NCBI RefSeq assembly: GCF_900631615.1
Contig: NZ_LR131273.1
Coordinates: 3,132,850-3,196,849, forward strand
Origin: Tsukamurella paurometabola
GTDB lineage: Bacteria > Actinomycetota > Actinomycetes > Mycobacteriales > Mycobacteriaceae
Length of the DNA stretch: 64,000 nucleotides
Reading direction: 5' to 3'
This document shows, piece after piece, positions 32,333 to 42,126 of the stretch. The notes under the pieces were generated by a model. It did no database searches. It saw only the letters and a program-made list of their open reading frames with translations, and was not told where the DNA came from. Numbering within the stretch: the stretch's first letter is position 1; every line of letters begins with the position of its first letter. The position numbers and the translations under genes are program-made.

Positions 32333-33154
32333 ATGAGTCTCGCGGAACTGTCCGAGTGGCCCGTCGACAACGCCGCCGGCGCGGTCGTGCGGACCGGCGC
32401 CGCGGGCACCGTCGAGGTGCACGGCGATGTCGACCGCGTGTACGAGTTGGCCTCCGTCACCAAGCTTCTCGTGGCCTACGGCATCCTCGTGGCGATCGAG
32501 GAGGAGGCCATCGCGCTCCGACAGCCCGCCGGGCCCGAGGGGAGCACCGTCGAGCACCTCCTGGCGCACGCCTCGGGGTTGGCTTTCGATTCACCCGCCG
32601 TGCAGGCGCAGCCGGGTAGCCAACGTGTATACAGCTCGTACGGTTACGAGCTCCTCGCGCGGATCGTGGAGGAGGAGACCGGCATCGCCTTTCCCGACTA
32701 TCTCCGCGAGGCGGTCTTCGAGCCCCTGGGAATGCGGGCCTCCGAACTCGCGGGTCCCGCCGGGCACGGCGCCCGGTCCACGGTGTCGGATCTGGTGCGC
32801 TTCGCCGCCGAGGTCGCGGCGCCCACGTTGCTCGATCCCGGCACCGTCAACGGGGCGCGCACGGTCCACTTCCCAGGCCTCCCTGGCTTCGTGCCCGGCT
32901 ACGGCAAGTTTGCGAATAACACGTGGGGTCTCGGCTTCGAGATCAAGGCCGAGAAGCGGGCTCACTGGACCGGCACTCGGAACTCGCCGCGCACCGTCGG
33001 GCACTTCGGCCAAGCGGGCACGTACCTGTGGCTCGACCCTGATCTGCAGCTCGCGGCAGTGATCCTCACCGACCGGCCGTTTGGCGCGTGGGCGAAGCCG
33101 CTGTGGTCCGAGTTCAACGACCGGCTGATTTCTCAGGAACTTCAAGGCGTGTAA
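32333..33154 (+). CDS. Serine hydrolase, beta-lactamase/penicillin-binding fold
   Basis: 273 residues from ATG 32333 with an AAAGGAA site. The catalytic SxxK is LASVTKLLVAYG (about residue 42), the YxN-position motif is YSSYGYELLARI, and the third motif is likely HFGQAGTYLW in place of KTG. No signal peptide is evident, which argues for a cytosolic esterase-like role over beta-lactam resistance. The short length (about 270) matches small esterase/PBP-like proteins of actinobacteria. The intergenic gap to its left holds divergent promoters. Confidence 0.85.
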   Translation: MSLAELSEWPVDNAAGAVVRTGAAGTVEVHGDVDRVYELASVTKLLVAYGILVAIEEEAIALRQPAGPEGSTVEHLLAHASGLAFDSPAVQAQPGSQRVYSSYGYELLARIVEEETGIAFPDYLREAVFEPLGMRASELAGPAGHGARSTVSDLVRFAAEVAAPTLLDPGTVNGARTVHFPGLPGFVPGYGKFANNTWGLGFEIKAEKRAHWTGTRNSPRTVGHFGQAGTYLWLDPDLQLAAVILTDRPFGAWAKPLWSEFNDRLISQELQGV

Positions 33155-33289
33155 CTGGCGCAACACGCGCATCATGGTGCACAATGGCTCCATAACTACA
33201 TCCGTGTGATAAAGCAGCGGCCGGTAGCCACCCGGTTCGACAGACGGCTTGGGGAAGACGTTCTCGTCGAAACGAAGAAGGTGGCAACC

Positions 33290-33805
33290 ATGCAGCAGCT
33301 GAGTCAGTTTGCAGAGGTGACGACGGGAGTCGTCTGGATTCACGCCGCACCTGCTGCACTGTGCCCGCACGTGGAGTGGGCACTGTCGAGGACCCTCGAT
33401 GCGCGAGCCACGCTGAAGTGGACCGCGCAGGAGGCTGTTCCCGGCATGCAGCGCGCCGTCGTCGACTGGGTTGGCCCGGTCGGTAGCGGTGCGCGGATGG
33501 CGAACACCCTGAGGGAGTGGAACTCCCTGAGGTTCGAGGTCACCGAGGACCCCTCCGAGGGGGTCGACGGTGAGCGGTTCTGCTACGCCCCGGGACTGGG
33601 GCTGTGGCGCGGCACCATGAGCGCCTCCGGCGACACCCTGCTGGGCGAGGCACAGCTGCGCTCGATGATGCTCGAACAGGGCCCTGAGGGCCTGCAGACC
33701 GCTCTCGACTCGCTCCTCGGAACGGCCTGGGACGAGGCGCTCGAGCCGTTCCGGATGGGCGGTCAGGGCGCCGAGGTCACCTGGCTGTCGCAGGCCGTCA
33801 GCTGA
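33290..33805 (+). CDS. DUF3145 family protein
   Basis: 171 residues from ATG 33290, with a GAAGAAGG site upstream; longer in-frame starts lack support. Recognisable DUF3145 text is TTGVVWIHAAPAALCPHVEW, then LRFEVTEDPSEGVDGERFCY and LGLWRGTMSASGDTLLGE. The family is restricted to actinobacteria, is usually encoded near the FAS-II genes and has no proven role. Its proximity to kasA fits that pattern. Probably cytosolic. Confidence 0.88.
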   Translation: MQQLSQFAEVTTGVVWIHAAPAALCPHVEWALSRTLDARATLKWTAQEAVPGMQRAVVDWVGPVGSGARMANTLREWNSLRFEVTEDPSEGVDGERFCYAPGLGLWRGTMSASGDTLLGEAQLRSMMLEQGPEGLQTALDSLLGTAWDEALEPFRMGGQGAEVTWLSQAVS

Positions 33806-33938
33806 CGGCGTCGTACCTGCCTGAGACCCGGCCCTGGCGGGCGAGCGCGGCGCCGCGGCGACGGCGCCCCGCCGGGACCGGGACATCAGGACTCTTCGCG
33901 CGCTGAAAGCTGTCGGCCCGATCTGCCACCATCGGGAC

Positions 33939-34358
33939 ATGGCACTCTCACCGTCCGAGAAACAGGAATTCCTCGCGCAACCGCACGTCGCGGCGTTCTC
34001 CGTCGCCGAGCCCGGCCGCGGCCCGCTCACCGTCCCCGTCTGGTACGCGTACGAACCGGGCGGCCGGCCCTGGATCACGATCGCGCCGGACTCGCGCAAG
34101 GCGACGGCGCTGGCGGCCGTGGGCAGGTTCTCGCTCATGGTCGACACCGTCGAGCCCCGCACGATGTACGTCAGCGTGGAGGGGCCCGTAGCCGAGTCGC
34201 GGCGATCGACCGATGACGAGATCCGCGCGATGGCCGCCCGCTACCTCTCCGGCGCCGCGCTCGATGCCTACCTCGAGTTCGCGTTCGGACAGCTGGGGGA
34301 GCACCTGACCGTCGTCCTGGAACCCGAGCACTGGCTCGGCGCCGACCTGACGATGTAG
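33939..34358 (+). CDS. PPOX-class (FMN/F420-binding) protein
   Basis: 139 residues from ATG 33939. Split-barrel family pattern: FLAQPHVAAFSVAEPGRGP, LTVPVWYAYEPGGRPWI and SRKATALAAVGRFSLMVDT. Single-domain proteins of this size commonly bind F420 or FMN and reduce small substrates. Distinct from the larger PPOX protein at 29500. Convergent with kasA; the gap 34359-34579 contains the kasA terminator and no gene. Confidence 0.82.
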   Translation: MALSPSEKQEFLAQPHVAAFSVAEPGRGPLTVPVWYAYEPGGRPWITIAPDSRKATALAAVGRFSLMVDTVEPRTMYVSVEGPVAESRRSTDDEIRAMAARYLSGAALDAYLEFAFGQLGEHLTVVLEPEHWLGADLTM

Positions 34359-34531
34359 CAACGACTGCGCTACGGAGAATTCCGCGCGCGGTTCCCCCGA
34401 CGCTGCGGGGTCCCGGCCGGAGAATCGAGCAGCGCCCGGTGATACCCGTCGCGCCCGATTCGACGGTGCCGGCTCACCCGGCTCGACGGTGCCGCGCCGG
34501 CTCGCCCGACCGCGGACCGTCGGAAAACGCG

Positions 34532-34567
34532 AAACCGGCCGCCGGGGGAATCCCCGACGACCGGCTT
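34532..34567 (-). terminator. kasA operon terminator
   Basis: Read on the minus strand, AAGCCGGTCGTCGGGG folds back on CCCCGGCGGCCGGTTT with G-U pairs, followed by CGCG. It starts 12 bases after the kasA stop and closes the fabD-acpM-kasA transcript. No kasB or accD6 follows. Confidence 0.7.
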
Positions 34568-34579
34568 CTGGAGTAGAGC

Positions 34580-35887
34580 TCAGTACTTGCCGAACGCCAG
34601 CGCCACGTTGTGGCCGCCGAACCCGAAGGAGTTGTTCAGCGCGTAGGTGATGTCGCCCTTGCGGGCGGCACCGTGGACCACGTCCAGCTCGATCTCCGGA
34701 TCCTGGTTCTCCAGGTTCAGGGTGGGCGGGATGACCCCGTCCCGGATCGAGAGCACCGTCAGCGCGGCTTCGAGGGCGCCCACGGCACCGATCGAGTGGC
34801 CCAGCGCGCCCTTGGGTGCGTAGATCGCGGCATCCGTGCCGACGACGGCGTTGATGGCCTTCGCCTCCGCGATGTCGCCGATCGGGGTGGCCGTGGCGTG
34901 CGCGTTGATGAAGTCGATGTCGGCGCGGGACAGGCCCGCGGTCTCCATCGCCCGCTTCATCGCGCGGGCGGCGCCGCCGCCCTCGACGTCCGGCGAGACC
35001 ATGTGGTAGCCGTCCGACGTGATGCCGGCGCCGAGCAGCCGGGCGATCGGCTTCGCGCCGCGCGCCAGAGCGTGCTCCTCGGTCTCGATGATCATGAGGG
35101 CCTGCGCCTCGCCGAAGACGAAGCCGTCGCGGTCCTTGTCGAACGGGCGGGACGCGGCGGCAGGATCGTCGTTGCGGGTCGACAGCGCGCGCATCATCGC
35201 GAACGAGGCGATGGGCGGCGAGTCGATCCGGCCCTCCACTCCGCCGCAGACCGCGATATCGGCATCGCCGAGCACGATCTGCCGCCACGCGTGCGCGATG
35301 GCCTCGTTACCCGTCGAGCAGGCCGAGACCGGCGCGATCGCGCCCGCCCGGGCACCGATCTCCAGGGCCGAGACGGCGCACGCACCGTTCGGCATGGACA
35401 TCTGCACGGCGAACGGCGAGACCTTGCGCACGCCGGAATCGCGAAGCGCGTCCACGGCCTGCACCATCGTCTCGCCGCCGCCGAGCCCGGTGCCGACGAC
35501 CGCCGCGAGGCGGTTCGGGTCGACATCCGGACGGCCGGCACCGTCCCACAGCCGCTTGGTCATCACGTGGGAGACCTGCTCGACGTAGGACATGCGCCGC
35601 TTCGACACGTGCTGCTTGCTGATGTCCCCGGCGTACTGGCGATCGGGCCGCTCGGGCACGTCGTCCGACGGGTCCGACAGCAGCTGGCCGCCGAACCGCA
35701 CGGGCAGATCGGGGATCTGCACGCCGATGAAATCGCCCTCGAGCGGGCGGATGCCGCTCTTGCCCTCGAGCAGTCCCTGCCAGGTGGAGTCGGTATCGAC
35801 ACCGATCGACGTGGTCAGCTCGATGGCTGTGACGACGACGCTGGGGAACTGTCCGCCGAGCGTCGAGAAATTCCTCAGCGACGGCAA
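34580..35887 (-). CDS. kasA: Beta-ketoacyl-ACP synthase KasA
   Basis: About 435 residues. The best start is a TTG at 35887, five bases after the acpM stop, with AGAAGG in the acpM tail as its binding site; the N terminus then reads [20 protein letters not shown]. Condensing enzyme of FAS-II that elongates acyl-AcpM toward meromycolate. The catalytic Cys is in [12 protein letters not shown], the first His in [11 protein letters not shown], and Lys/His in [14 protein letters not shown]. It closely parallels M. tuberculosis KasA throughout. The mycobacterial partner kasB is absent downstream. Cytosolic; the start is uncertain by a few codons. Confidence 0.92.
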   Translation of the reverse strand: MPSLRNFSTLGGQFPSVVVTAIELTTSIGVDTDSTWQGLLEGKSGIRPLEGDFIGVQIPDLPVRFGGQLLSDPSDDVPERPDRQYAGDISKQHVSKRRMSYVEQVSHVMTKRLWDGAGRPDVDPNRLAAVVGTGLGGGETMVQAVDALRDSGVRKVSPFAVQMSMPNGACAVSALEIGARAGAIAPVSACSTGNEAIAHAWRQIVLGDADIAVCGGVEGRIDSPPIASFAMMRALSTRNDDPAAASRPFDKDRDGFVFGEAQALMIIETEEHALARGAKPIARLLGAGITSDGYHMVSPDVEGGGAARAMKRAMETAGLSRADIDFINAHATATPIGDIAEAKAINAVVGTDAAIYAPKGALGHSIGAVGALEAALTVLSIRDGVIPPTLNLENQDPEIELDVVHGAARKGDITYALNNSFGFGGHNVALAFGKY

Positions 35888-35891
35888 GGGC

Positions 35892-36197
35892 TTACTTGCC
35901 CTTCTCGGCCTCGTACTTGCCCTTGAGCTCGGCGGCGAGCTCGCTGTTCTCGGCCTCGAGCTTCTGGATGTACGCGACGGCGTCACCAACGGTCTTCAGG
36001 CCCGCGAGGTCCTCGTCCGGCACCTTCACGCCGTACTTGTCCTCGAGCTGCACGGCGATCTCGACCATCGACAGCGAGTCGATGTCCAGGTCATCGATGA
36101 ACGCCTTGTCCAGGGTGACCTCGGAAGGCTCGATGCCGGTGACCTCTTCGATGATCTCGGCGATGGCGGCGACGATTTCGTCCTGGCTGGTGGCCAC
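35892..36197 (-). CDS. acpM: Meromycolate extension acyl carrier protein AcpM
   Basis: 101 residues, longer than standard ACPs (about 80) because of an acidic/lysine C-terminal extension ([20 protein letters not shown]), as in mycobacterial AcpM. The phosphopantetheine serine is in [15 protein letters not shown] (about residue 41). Carries growing acyl chains in FAS-II. AAGGAAAGG precedes ATG 36197. It lies between fabD and kasA, the conserved order of mycolate producers. Confidence 0.95.
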   Translation of the reverse strand: MATSQDEIVAAIAEIIEEVTGIEPSEVTLDKAFIDDLDIDSLSMVEIAVQLEDKYGVKVPDEDLAGLKTVGDAVAYIQKLEAENSELAAELKGKYEAEKGK

Positions 36198-36280
36198 AGT
36201 GGGTCCCTTTCCTTGTGTGACCCGACCCGCGATTTCGCGGAGACGGGAGTCTATCGGCGCGACGACGGACGTCGCGGTCG

Positions 36281-36306
36281 CCGACGGTGCCGGTCGGCAC
36301 CGTCGG
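36281..36306 (-). other. Intra-operon hairpin between fabD and acpM
   Basis: An 11-bp perfect inverted repeat (36281-36291 with 36296-36306) with a 4-base loop, in the 121-base gap after the fabD stop. No T tract follows on the minus strand, so it may be an attenuator or an RNA-stability element raising acpM relative to fabD, not a full terminator. Confidence 0.5.
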
Positions 36307-36318
36307 GTGGTCTGATCG

Positions 36319-37221
36319 CTACTGCGCGGTGGCGAGCAGCTCGGTCAGGTCGGCCGGGGTCTTGACGGCGACCTGCGGCACACCCTTGAGCTCGCGCTTG
36401 GCGATACCCACGAGGGCGCCGGCCGGGGGCAGCTCCACGACCATCGAGACCTCGGCCTCGCGCATCGTGGCGGTGCACAGGTCCCAGCGGACGGGGCGGG
36501 TGACCTGCGCGACGATCTGCGACAGGGCGGCCTCGCCGGAGGTGACGGGCTTGCCGTCGCGGTTCGACAGCAGCGTCAGCTGCGGGTCCCGCGGGGTGAT
36601 GGTCCGCGCGGCGGCCGCGACGGCCTCCTGCGCGGGAGCCATGAACTCGGTGTGGAAGGCGCCGGCCACGGCGAGCGGGCGCAGGCGCGCCTTCTCGGGG
36701 GCGTTGTCGGCCAGCTTCTGCAGGTTCTCGACGGTGCCCGCGGCCACGATCTGCCCGGAGGCGTTCATGTTGGCCGGGATCAGGTCGAACGACTCGAGAG
36801 TGGCGAGCACGTCCTCCTCGACGCCGCCGAGAACGGCGGTCATCGACGTGGGGACCAGCGCGCAGGCCTCGGCCATCGCACGGCCGCGGATGGCGGCGAG
36901 GCGCACGGCGTCGTCGGCGGTGATGACACCGGCGACGGCCGCAGCGGCCAGCTCACCGACGGAGTGCCCGGCCACGACGGTGTCCGCCGGCTGGGCGCCC
37001 ATCTGCTCGAAGGCGAGCAGAGCGGCGGCCACCACGAGGGGCTGAGTCACGGCGGTGTCCGTGATCTCGTCGGCCTCGGCGATGGTGCCGAGGCGGACCA
37101 GGTCGAGTTCGGCGATCTCGGACCAAGCGCGGAGACGCTCCACGGCAGAAGGCTGATCGAGCCATGCGGTCAGCATGCCGGGCTTCTGGGAACCCTGTCC
37201 GGGTGCGAGCAGTGCAATCAC
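36319..37221 (-). CDS. fabD: Malonyl-CoA:ACP transacylase
   Basis: About 300 residues, taking GTG 37221 so that the protein begins VIALLAPGQGSQKPGML, the usual FabD N terminus; ATG 37284 would add 21 unconserved residues. The catalytic Ser is in VVAGHSVGELAAAAVAG (about residue 92), and the His region follows AVAGAFHTEFMAPA (about 200). Transfers malonyl from CoA to AcpM for chain elongation. First gene of fabD-acpM-kasA, just downstream of fasR with a 137-base control region. Confidence 0.93.
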   Translation of the reverse strand: MIALLAPGQGSQKPGMLTAWLDQPSAVERLRAWSEIAELDLVRLGTIAEADEITDTAVTQPLVVAAALLAFEQMGAQPADTVVAGHSVGELAAAAVAGVITADDAVRLAAIRGRAMAEACALVPTSMTAVLGGVEEDVLATLESFDLIPANMNASGQIVAAGTVENLQKLADNAPEKARLRPLAVAGAFHTEFMAPAQEAVAAAARTITPRDPQLTLLSNRDGKPVTSGEAALSQIVAQVTRPVRWDLCTATMREAEVSMVVELPPAGALVGIAKRELKGVPQVAVKTPADLTELLATAQ

Positions 37222-37358
37222 GTGTTCCAGGAAACACCCCGGGAACCTGAAAAGAAGGTGTTGGAGCCTGAGAACCTGGCTCATCGAATTTGTGGGGTTT
37301 CCACAAAAGTGCTGCTCAGCGAGTCCTGGCTGTTACCAGAGTGTTATGTGTGACTGGA
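37222..37358 (-). promoter_or_regulatory. fabD (FAS-II) promoter/FasR control region
   Basis: An AT-richer gap between fasR and fabD. It contains short inverted repeats such as GTGTT-N6-AACAC (37222-37237) and CTGG-N6-CCAG near 37325-37340. In mycobacteria, FasR activates fabD by binding inverted repeats in this same interval (established). That these particular repeats are the FasR sites is inference. Confidence 0.55.
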
Positions 37359-38648
37359 TTAGTTCAGCGTGATGTCTGTGATTCGCGTCATAGCGGCGGG
37401 AGTGAAGCGGTCCGGATTGGCCGCCGCGAGGCGTCCGATGGTGGCGGCGACACGCAGGACGAACGCGTCGCGCGGGTCCTGCGGATCGCGCCCCGTGATC
37501 TCGGCGATCTTCTTCAGGCGGTAGCGCACGGTGTTGGGGTGGACGAACAGCTCGCGGGCGCAGGACTCGACGGCACCGCCCGAGTCCAGGTAGGCGTCCA
37601 ACGTGTCCGAGAGCGCCGATCCCGCCTCCTCGAGCGGCTTCACGAGGAGCTCGTAGAGCGTCCGGCCCGCGTGCGTGTCCCCGATCAGCGCGCGCTCGGG
37701 CAGTAGCTCCCAGCTGTGCACCGGCCGCGGCGCGCCGGGCCAGCCGGCCACGGCGTTGACGCCCGCGATGGCCTCGACGGCCGAGGCGTGCGCATCCTCC
37801 AGCGTCGCGGTGGTGTGCCCGATCACGACGGGCCCGTCGGCGAAGTGCAGCATGAGCGCGTCGGCGAACGGGTCGCCGGAGGTGACCGCACCGCTCACGA
37901 TGACCACCAATTTGGTGCCCTGCACAACAGCCAGCGCCGACCGGCCGTGCGACCGGGCGGTGTCGTGGACCGATCCCGCCACCGAGACGTTCTGGTCGGG
38001 CGGGGGATTGCCGACGATCACCGTCGCCGACGCCACCGGGTCCCAGTTCAACGCCGCGGCGCGGGAGAGCAGGTTGGCGCCGGTGTCGCCGCGGACCACC
38101 GCGTCGACCACCAGCGCTTCCATCCGCGAGTCCCACGCGCCTCGCGCTTCGGCCGCCGAGGCGTAGATCGACGCGGCGCCGAAGCCGATCTCCCGGCCGT
38201 ACCGCAGGACCGCCTCCGTCAGTGCGATGAGCTGGTCCTCGTTGCGGGCCAGCAGCGGCAGCCAGCGTTCGAAGAACTCCATCGCCACGCGGACCATCTC
38301 CACGGTCTGCAGGAGCGACACCTTGCGGGCCAGATCCTGCGGCACCGTCTGGAACGAGGCGACCGTGTACTCGACGTTGCTCGGGTTCTCGATCCACTCC
38401 GCGAAGTTGACCACCGCGGTCTGGACGACGAGCTGGATCGACGCGCGCTGGTTGGCCTCCAGGTCCGCGAAGTACGGGAGCTGCTCCTCCATGGAGCGCA
38501 CCGCCGCCGTAGCGACGTGGCCCGAGTGCTGGCGGATCCTGGCGAGGATCGCCTCGGGCAGCACGTCGCGAGGCTCGGGGCGCTTCCGGTTGAAGCCCCC
38601 CTTCCCCGGCTTCCCGGGGAGGGGGAACGAGCCCGTATCAGCGGTCAT
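37359..38648 (-). CDS. fasR: FasR-like transcriptional activator of FAS-II (PucR/CdaR-type C terminus)
   Basis: A 429-residue regulator. The N-terminal two thirds are a ligand-sensing region with a helical start (VLPEAILARIRQHSGHVAT). The C terminus has a PucR-type helix-turn-helix (ESCARELFVHPNTVRYRLKK, then IAEITGRDPQDP). The mycobacterial orthologue FasR (Rv2242) lies in the same place between aceE and fabD and responds to long-chain acyl-CoA, which fits. It follows aceE by six bases, hinting at co-transcription, and would control the downstream fabD operon. Confidence 0.9.
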   Translation of the reverse strand: MTADTGSFPLPGKPGKGGFNRKRPEPRDVLPEAILARIRQHSGHVATAAVRSMEEQLPYFADLEANQRASIQLVVQTAVVNFAEWIENPSNVEYTVASFQTVPQDLARKVSLLQTVEMVRVAMEFFERWLPLLARNEDQLIALTEAVLRYGREIGFGAASIYASAAEARGAWDSRMEALVVDAVVRGDTGANLLSRAAALNWDPVASATVIVGNPPPDQNVSVAGSVHDTARSHGRSALAVVQGTKLVVIVSGAVTSGDPFADALMLHFADGPVVIGHTTATLEDAHASAVEAIAGVNAVAGWPGAPRPVHSWELLPERALIGDTHAGRTLYELLVKPLEEAGSALSDTLDAYLDSGGAVESCARELFVHPNTVRYRLKKIAEITGRDPQDPRDAFVLRVAATIGRLAAANPDRFTPAAMTRITDITLN

Positions 38649-38654
38649 GGAGTC

Positions 38655-41459
38655 CTAGGCTACGCCGGGGTCCGACGTCTGCTTCGGGGCGGCGAGCACG
38701 TCGTCGATCCGGTACCGCTTCGCGGCCTCCGCGGCGACCGAGAAATCCACTGCGCCGTCGCGCGCCAGACCCAGCAGAACGGCCACGACGATCGACTCGG
38801 CGTCCACGTTGAAGAACCGCCGGGCCGCCGGCCGCGTGTCCGAGAAGCCGAAGCCGTCGGTGCCCAGGGTGACGTAGGTGCCGGGTACCCACTGCCGGAT
38901 GAGGTCCTGCGTGCCGCGCATGTAATCGGACGCCGCGATCGTCGGGCCCTCCGTGTCGCCGAGGATCCTGGTCACGTGCGGCGTGCGGTATTCGGCGCCC
39001 GGGTCGCGCAGCGCGGCCTTCTCCGACTCGATGCCGTCGCGCGACAGCTCGACCCAGCTGGTCACCGAGAACACGGACGCGGAGACGCCCCACTCCTCGG
39101 CGAGCATCTGCTGCGCCTTGAGCGCGTCGGGCATCGTGACGCCGGAGGCGAGGATGTTCGCCTTGAGCGCGTGCGTGGTGTCGGCTGGCTTGAACAGGTA
39201 CAGGCCCTTGAGCAGGCCGTCGACGTCCAGGTTCTCCGGCTCCGCGGGCTGGTGGATCGGCTCGTTGTAGACGGTGATGTAGTAGTAGATGTTCTCCGGG
39301 TTCTCCCCGTACATGCGCCGCAGGCCGTCGATCACGATGTGCGCCAGCTCGTACGCGAAGGCGGGGTCGTACGAGACGACCGCGGGGTTCGTCGACGCGA
39401 GCACGTGGCTGTGGCCGTCGGCGTGCTGCAGGCCCTCGCCCGTCAGCGTGGTGCGGCCGGCGGTGGCGCCGAGCACGAAGCCGCGGGCCATCTGGTCCGC
39501 CGCCGCCCACAGCCCGTCGCCGGTGCGCTGGAAGCCGAACATCGAGTAGAAGATGTACAGCGGGATCATCGGCACGTCGTGCGTGGCGTACGAGGTGCCC
39601 ACCGCGGTGAACGACGCGGTCGAGCCGGCCTCGTTGATGCCCTCGTGCAGGATCACGCCCTGCGGGTTCTCCTTGTAGGCGAGCATCAGTTGCGCGTCGA
39701 CCGCGGTGTACGTCTGGCCGAGACGGTTGTAGATCTTCAGCGTCGGGAACCAGCTGTCCATGCCGAAGGTGCGCGCCTCGTCCGGGATGATCGGCACGAT
39801 GCGGGGGCCGACCTCCGGGTCGCGCAGCAGCTCCTTGAAGATGCGCACCACGGCCTGCGTGGTCGCCACCTCCTGCTTGCCCGAGCCCTTGAGCATCACC
39901 TTCACCGCGTCGATCCCCGGCGTCTTGAGCACTTTGGCCCGGGTGCGGCGCGTCGGCACGAAGCCGCCGAGCTGCTTGCGGCGATCCAGCATGTACTGGA
40001 TCTCCTTCGACTCCGGTCCCGGGTTGTAGTAGGGCGGGAGGTACGGGTCCTTCTCGAGCTCGGCGTCCGAGATCGGGATCCGCAGGTGGTCGCGGAAGCC
40101 CTTGAGGTCGTCGAGGGTGAGCTTCTTCATCTGATGCGTGGCGTTGCGGCCCTCGAAGTTGTGGCCCAGGCCGAAGCCCTTGACGGTGTGCGCGAGGATC
40201 ACCGTCGGCTGGCCCTTGTGCTCCATCGCCGACTTGTAGGCCGCGTACAGCTTGCGGTAGTCGTGGCCGCCGCGGCGCAGGCCCCAGATCTGCTCGTCCG
40301 TCATGTCCTGGACCAGCTCCTTGGTCCGCGGGTCGCGGCCGAAGAAGTGCTCCCGGACGAAGGCGCCGTCGTTCGCCTTGAAGGTCTGATAGTCACCGTC
40401 CGGCGTGTTGTTCATGATGTTGACGAGGGCGCCGTCGCGGTCCTTGTGCAGCAGCTCGTCCCACTCGCGGCCCCAGATCACCTTGATGACGTTCCAGCCG
40501 GCCCCGCGGAAGAAGGACTCGAGCTCCTGAATGATCTTGCCGTTGCCGCGCACGGGACCGTCGAGGCGCTGCAGGTTGCAGTTGACCACGAAGGTCAGGT
40601 TGTCGAGACCCTCGGTGGCGGCGATCTGGATCTGGCCGCGCGATTCGGGCTCGTCCATCTCGCCGTCGCCCAGGAACGCCCAGACGTGCTGGTCGGAGGT
40701 GTCCTTGATGCCGCGGTCGTGCAGGTAGTGGTTGAACCGGGCCTGCTGGATGGCGTTCATCGGGCCGAGGCCCATCGACACCGTCGGGAACTCCCAGAAG
40801 TTCGACAGCAGCCGGGGGTGCGGGTACGACGGGAGGCCCTTGCCCTTGTCCTCGTGCGACTTCTCCTGCCGGAAGCCGTCGAGCCGCTCCGCGGGGATGC
40901 GGCCCTCGAGGAAGGCTCGGGCGTAGATGCCGGGGGAGGCGTGGCCCTGGATGAAGACCTGGTCGCCGCCGCCCGGATGCTCCTTGCCGCGGAAGAAGTG
41001 ATTGAAGCCCACCTCGTACAGGGAGGCCGCGCCCGCGTAGGTGGAGATGTGGCCGCCGACGCCCACGCCCGGCCGCTGCGCCCGGTGCACCATGATCGCC
41101 GCGTTCCAGCGGATGTAGGCGCGGTAGCGGCGCTCGATCTCCTCGTCGCCCGGGAACCAGGGCTCGAGGTCGGTGGGGATCGTGTTGACGTAGTCGGTCG
41201 AGGTGAGCGAGGGGATGGAGACGCGTTGCTCGCTGGCGCGCTCGAGCAGGCGCAGCATCAGATAGCGCGCACGGGCGGGGCCGTGGGTCGCGATGAGGTC
41301 GTCGAAGGACTCGATCCACTCGCCGGTCTCGTCCGGGTCGATGTCCGGCAGGTACGACGCCACCCCTTCGCGGATCACGCGGACGGGGCGACCGTCGTTC
41401 GACGGTGCGGGGCCCTGTCCTGGGGCGGGTGCCGGGGTGGTGGCGATCGAGTCTGTCAC
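38655..41459 (-). CDS. aceE: Pyruvate dehydrogenase E1 component, homodimeric AceE
   Basis: 934 residues, typical for homodimeric E1. The ThDP motif is [15 protein letters not shown] ... [11 protein letters not shown] (about 230-275), with [16 protein letters not shown] earlier and [16 protein letters not shown] in the C-terminal half. Decarboxylates pyruvate and passes the acetyl group to the lipoyl E2. It provides acetyl-CoA next to the FAS-II genes, a fixed arrangement in mycobacteria. The N-terminal 25 residues are Pro/Ala-rich. The divergent gap 41460-41709 contains an inverted repeat (ATTCC-N7-GGAAT at 41564-41580) but no gene. Confidence 0.97.
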   Translation of the reverse strand: MTDSIATTPAPAPGQGPAPSNDGRPVRVIREGVASYLPDIDPDETGEWIESFDDLIATHGPARARYLMLRLLERASEQRVSIPSLTSTDYVNTIPTDLEPWFPGDEEIERRYRAYIRWNAAIMVHRAQRPGVGVGGHISTYAGAASLYEVGFNHFFRGKEHPGGGDQVFIQGHASPGIYARAFLEGRIPAERLDGFRQEKSHEDKGKGLPSYPHPRLLSNFWEFPTVSMGLGPMNAIQQARFNHYLHDRGIKDTSDQHVWAFLGDGEMDEPESRGQIQIAATEGLDNLTFVVNCNLQRLDGPVRGNGKIIQELESFFRGAGWNVIKVIWGREWDELLHKDRDGALVNIMNNTPDGDYQTFKANDGAFVREHFFGRDPRTKELVQDMTDEQIWGLRRGGHDYRKLYAAYKSAMEHKGQPTVILAHTVKGFGLGHNFEGRNATHQMKKLTLDDLKGFRDHLRIPISDAELEKDPYLPPYYNPGPESKEIQYMLDRRKQLGGFVPTRRTRAKVLKTPGIDAVKVMLKGSGKQEVATTQAVVRIFKELLRDPEVGPRIVPIIPDEARTFGMDSWFPTLKIYNRLGQTYTAVDAQLMLAYKENPQGVILHEGINEAGSTASFTAVGTSYATHDVPMIPLYIFYSMFGFQRTGDGLWAAADQMARGFVLGATAGRTTLTGEGLQHADGHSHVLASTNPAVVSYDPAFAYELAHIVIDGLRRMYGENPENIYYYITVYNEPIHQPAEPENLDVDGLLKGLYLFKPADTTHALKANILASGVTMPDALKAQQMLAEEWGVSASVFSVTSWVELSRDGIESEKAALRDPGAEYRTPHVTRILGDTEGPTIAASDYMRGTQDLIRQWVPGTYVTLGTDGFGFSDTRPAARRFFNVDAESIVVAVLLGLARDGAVDFSVAAEAAKRYRIDDVLAAPKQTSDPGVA

Positions 41460-41709
41460 TGGTGCTCCTCACGGGTCGCGAAGGCGGTGCTGGGTACAAG
41501 CCGGGGGTGTGCGGTGTGTCGCAGATCCCATCCTGCCGCATTCGAAAGCTACTCGACAGTCGTATTCCGCGTGGTGGAATTCGGCAGGTCTGCCGTGCGA
41601 GTTCCGCGTACCCGGCTTGCGCGCGGGCACAGGTGCCGTAAGTTGGCACCGAACAGTGCTATGCGGGCGACATCGGGTCGTCCGCGCGAACGCGAGGAGG
41701 CTCCCACCG

Positions 41710-42126
41710 GTGTCCACGAATGGGTCATTCGCCCAGAAGATGGGCCTGCAGCCCGGCAACATCGTGCAGGAGATCGGCTGGGACGAGGACACCGACGACG
41801 ACCTGCGCCTGGCCATCGAGGAACTGATCGGTGGCGAGATGCTCGACGAGGACACCGATGAGGTGATCGACGTGGTCGTGCTGTGGTGGCGCGACGACGA
41901 CGGTGACCTGGTGGACACCCTCATGGACGTCATCACACCGCTCTCCGACGACGGCTACGTCTGGGTCCTCAGCCCCAAGACCGGGCAGCCCGGCCACGTG
42001 CAGCCCAGCGAGATCGCCGAAGCGGCGCCGACCGCCGGTCTCACGCAGACCTCCTCGACCAATCTCGGCTCGTGGATCGGCTCGCGCCTGGTCCAGCCGA
42101 AGTCCGGCCGCGTGGCCAAGAGGTGA
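41710..42126 (+). CDS. DUF3052 family protein
   Basis: 138 residues from GTG 41710, preceded by GAGGAGG. The acidic text is typical of DUF3052: FAQKMGLQPGNIVQEIGWDE, then DTDEVIDVVVLWWRDDDGD and YVWVLSPKTGQPGHV. Found across actinobacteria next to ahpE (Rv2239c-Rv2238c in M. tuberculosis). Function unknown. Its stop overlaps the GTG of ahpE, so the two are translationally coupled. Confidence 0.9.
   Translation: MSTNGSFAQKMGLQPGNIVQEIGWDEDTDDDLRLAIEELIGGEMLDEDTDEVIDVVVLWWRDDDGDLVDTLMDVITPLSDDGYVWVLSPKTGQPGHVQPSEIAEAAPTAGLTQTSSTNLGSWIGSRLVQPKSGRVAKR

Noticed and set aside
37716-41861. Very long plus-strand open frame (about 1,380 codons) across aceE and fasR
   Set aside because: It is antisense to aceE and fasR, whose protein families and motifs are certain. 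Long empty frames opposite genes are common at this GC content.
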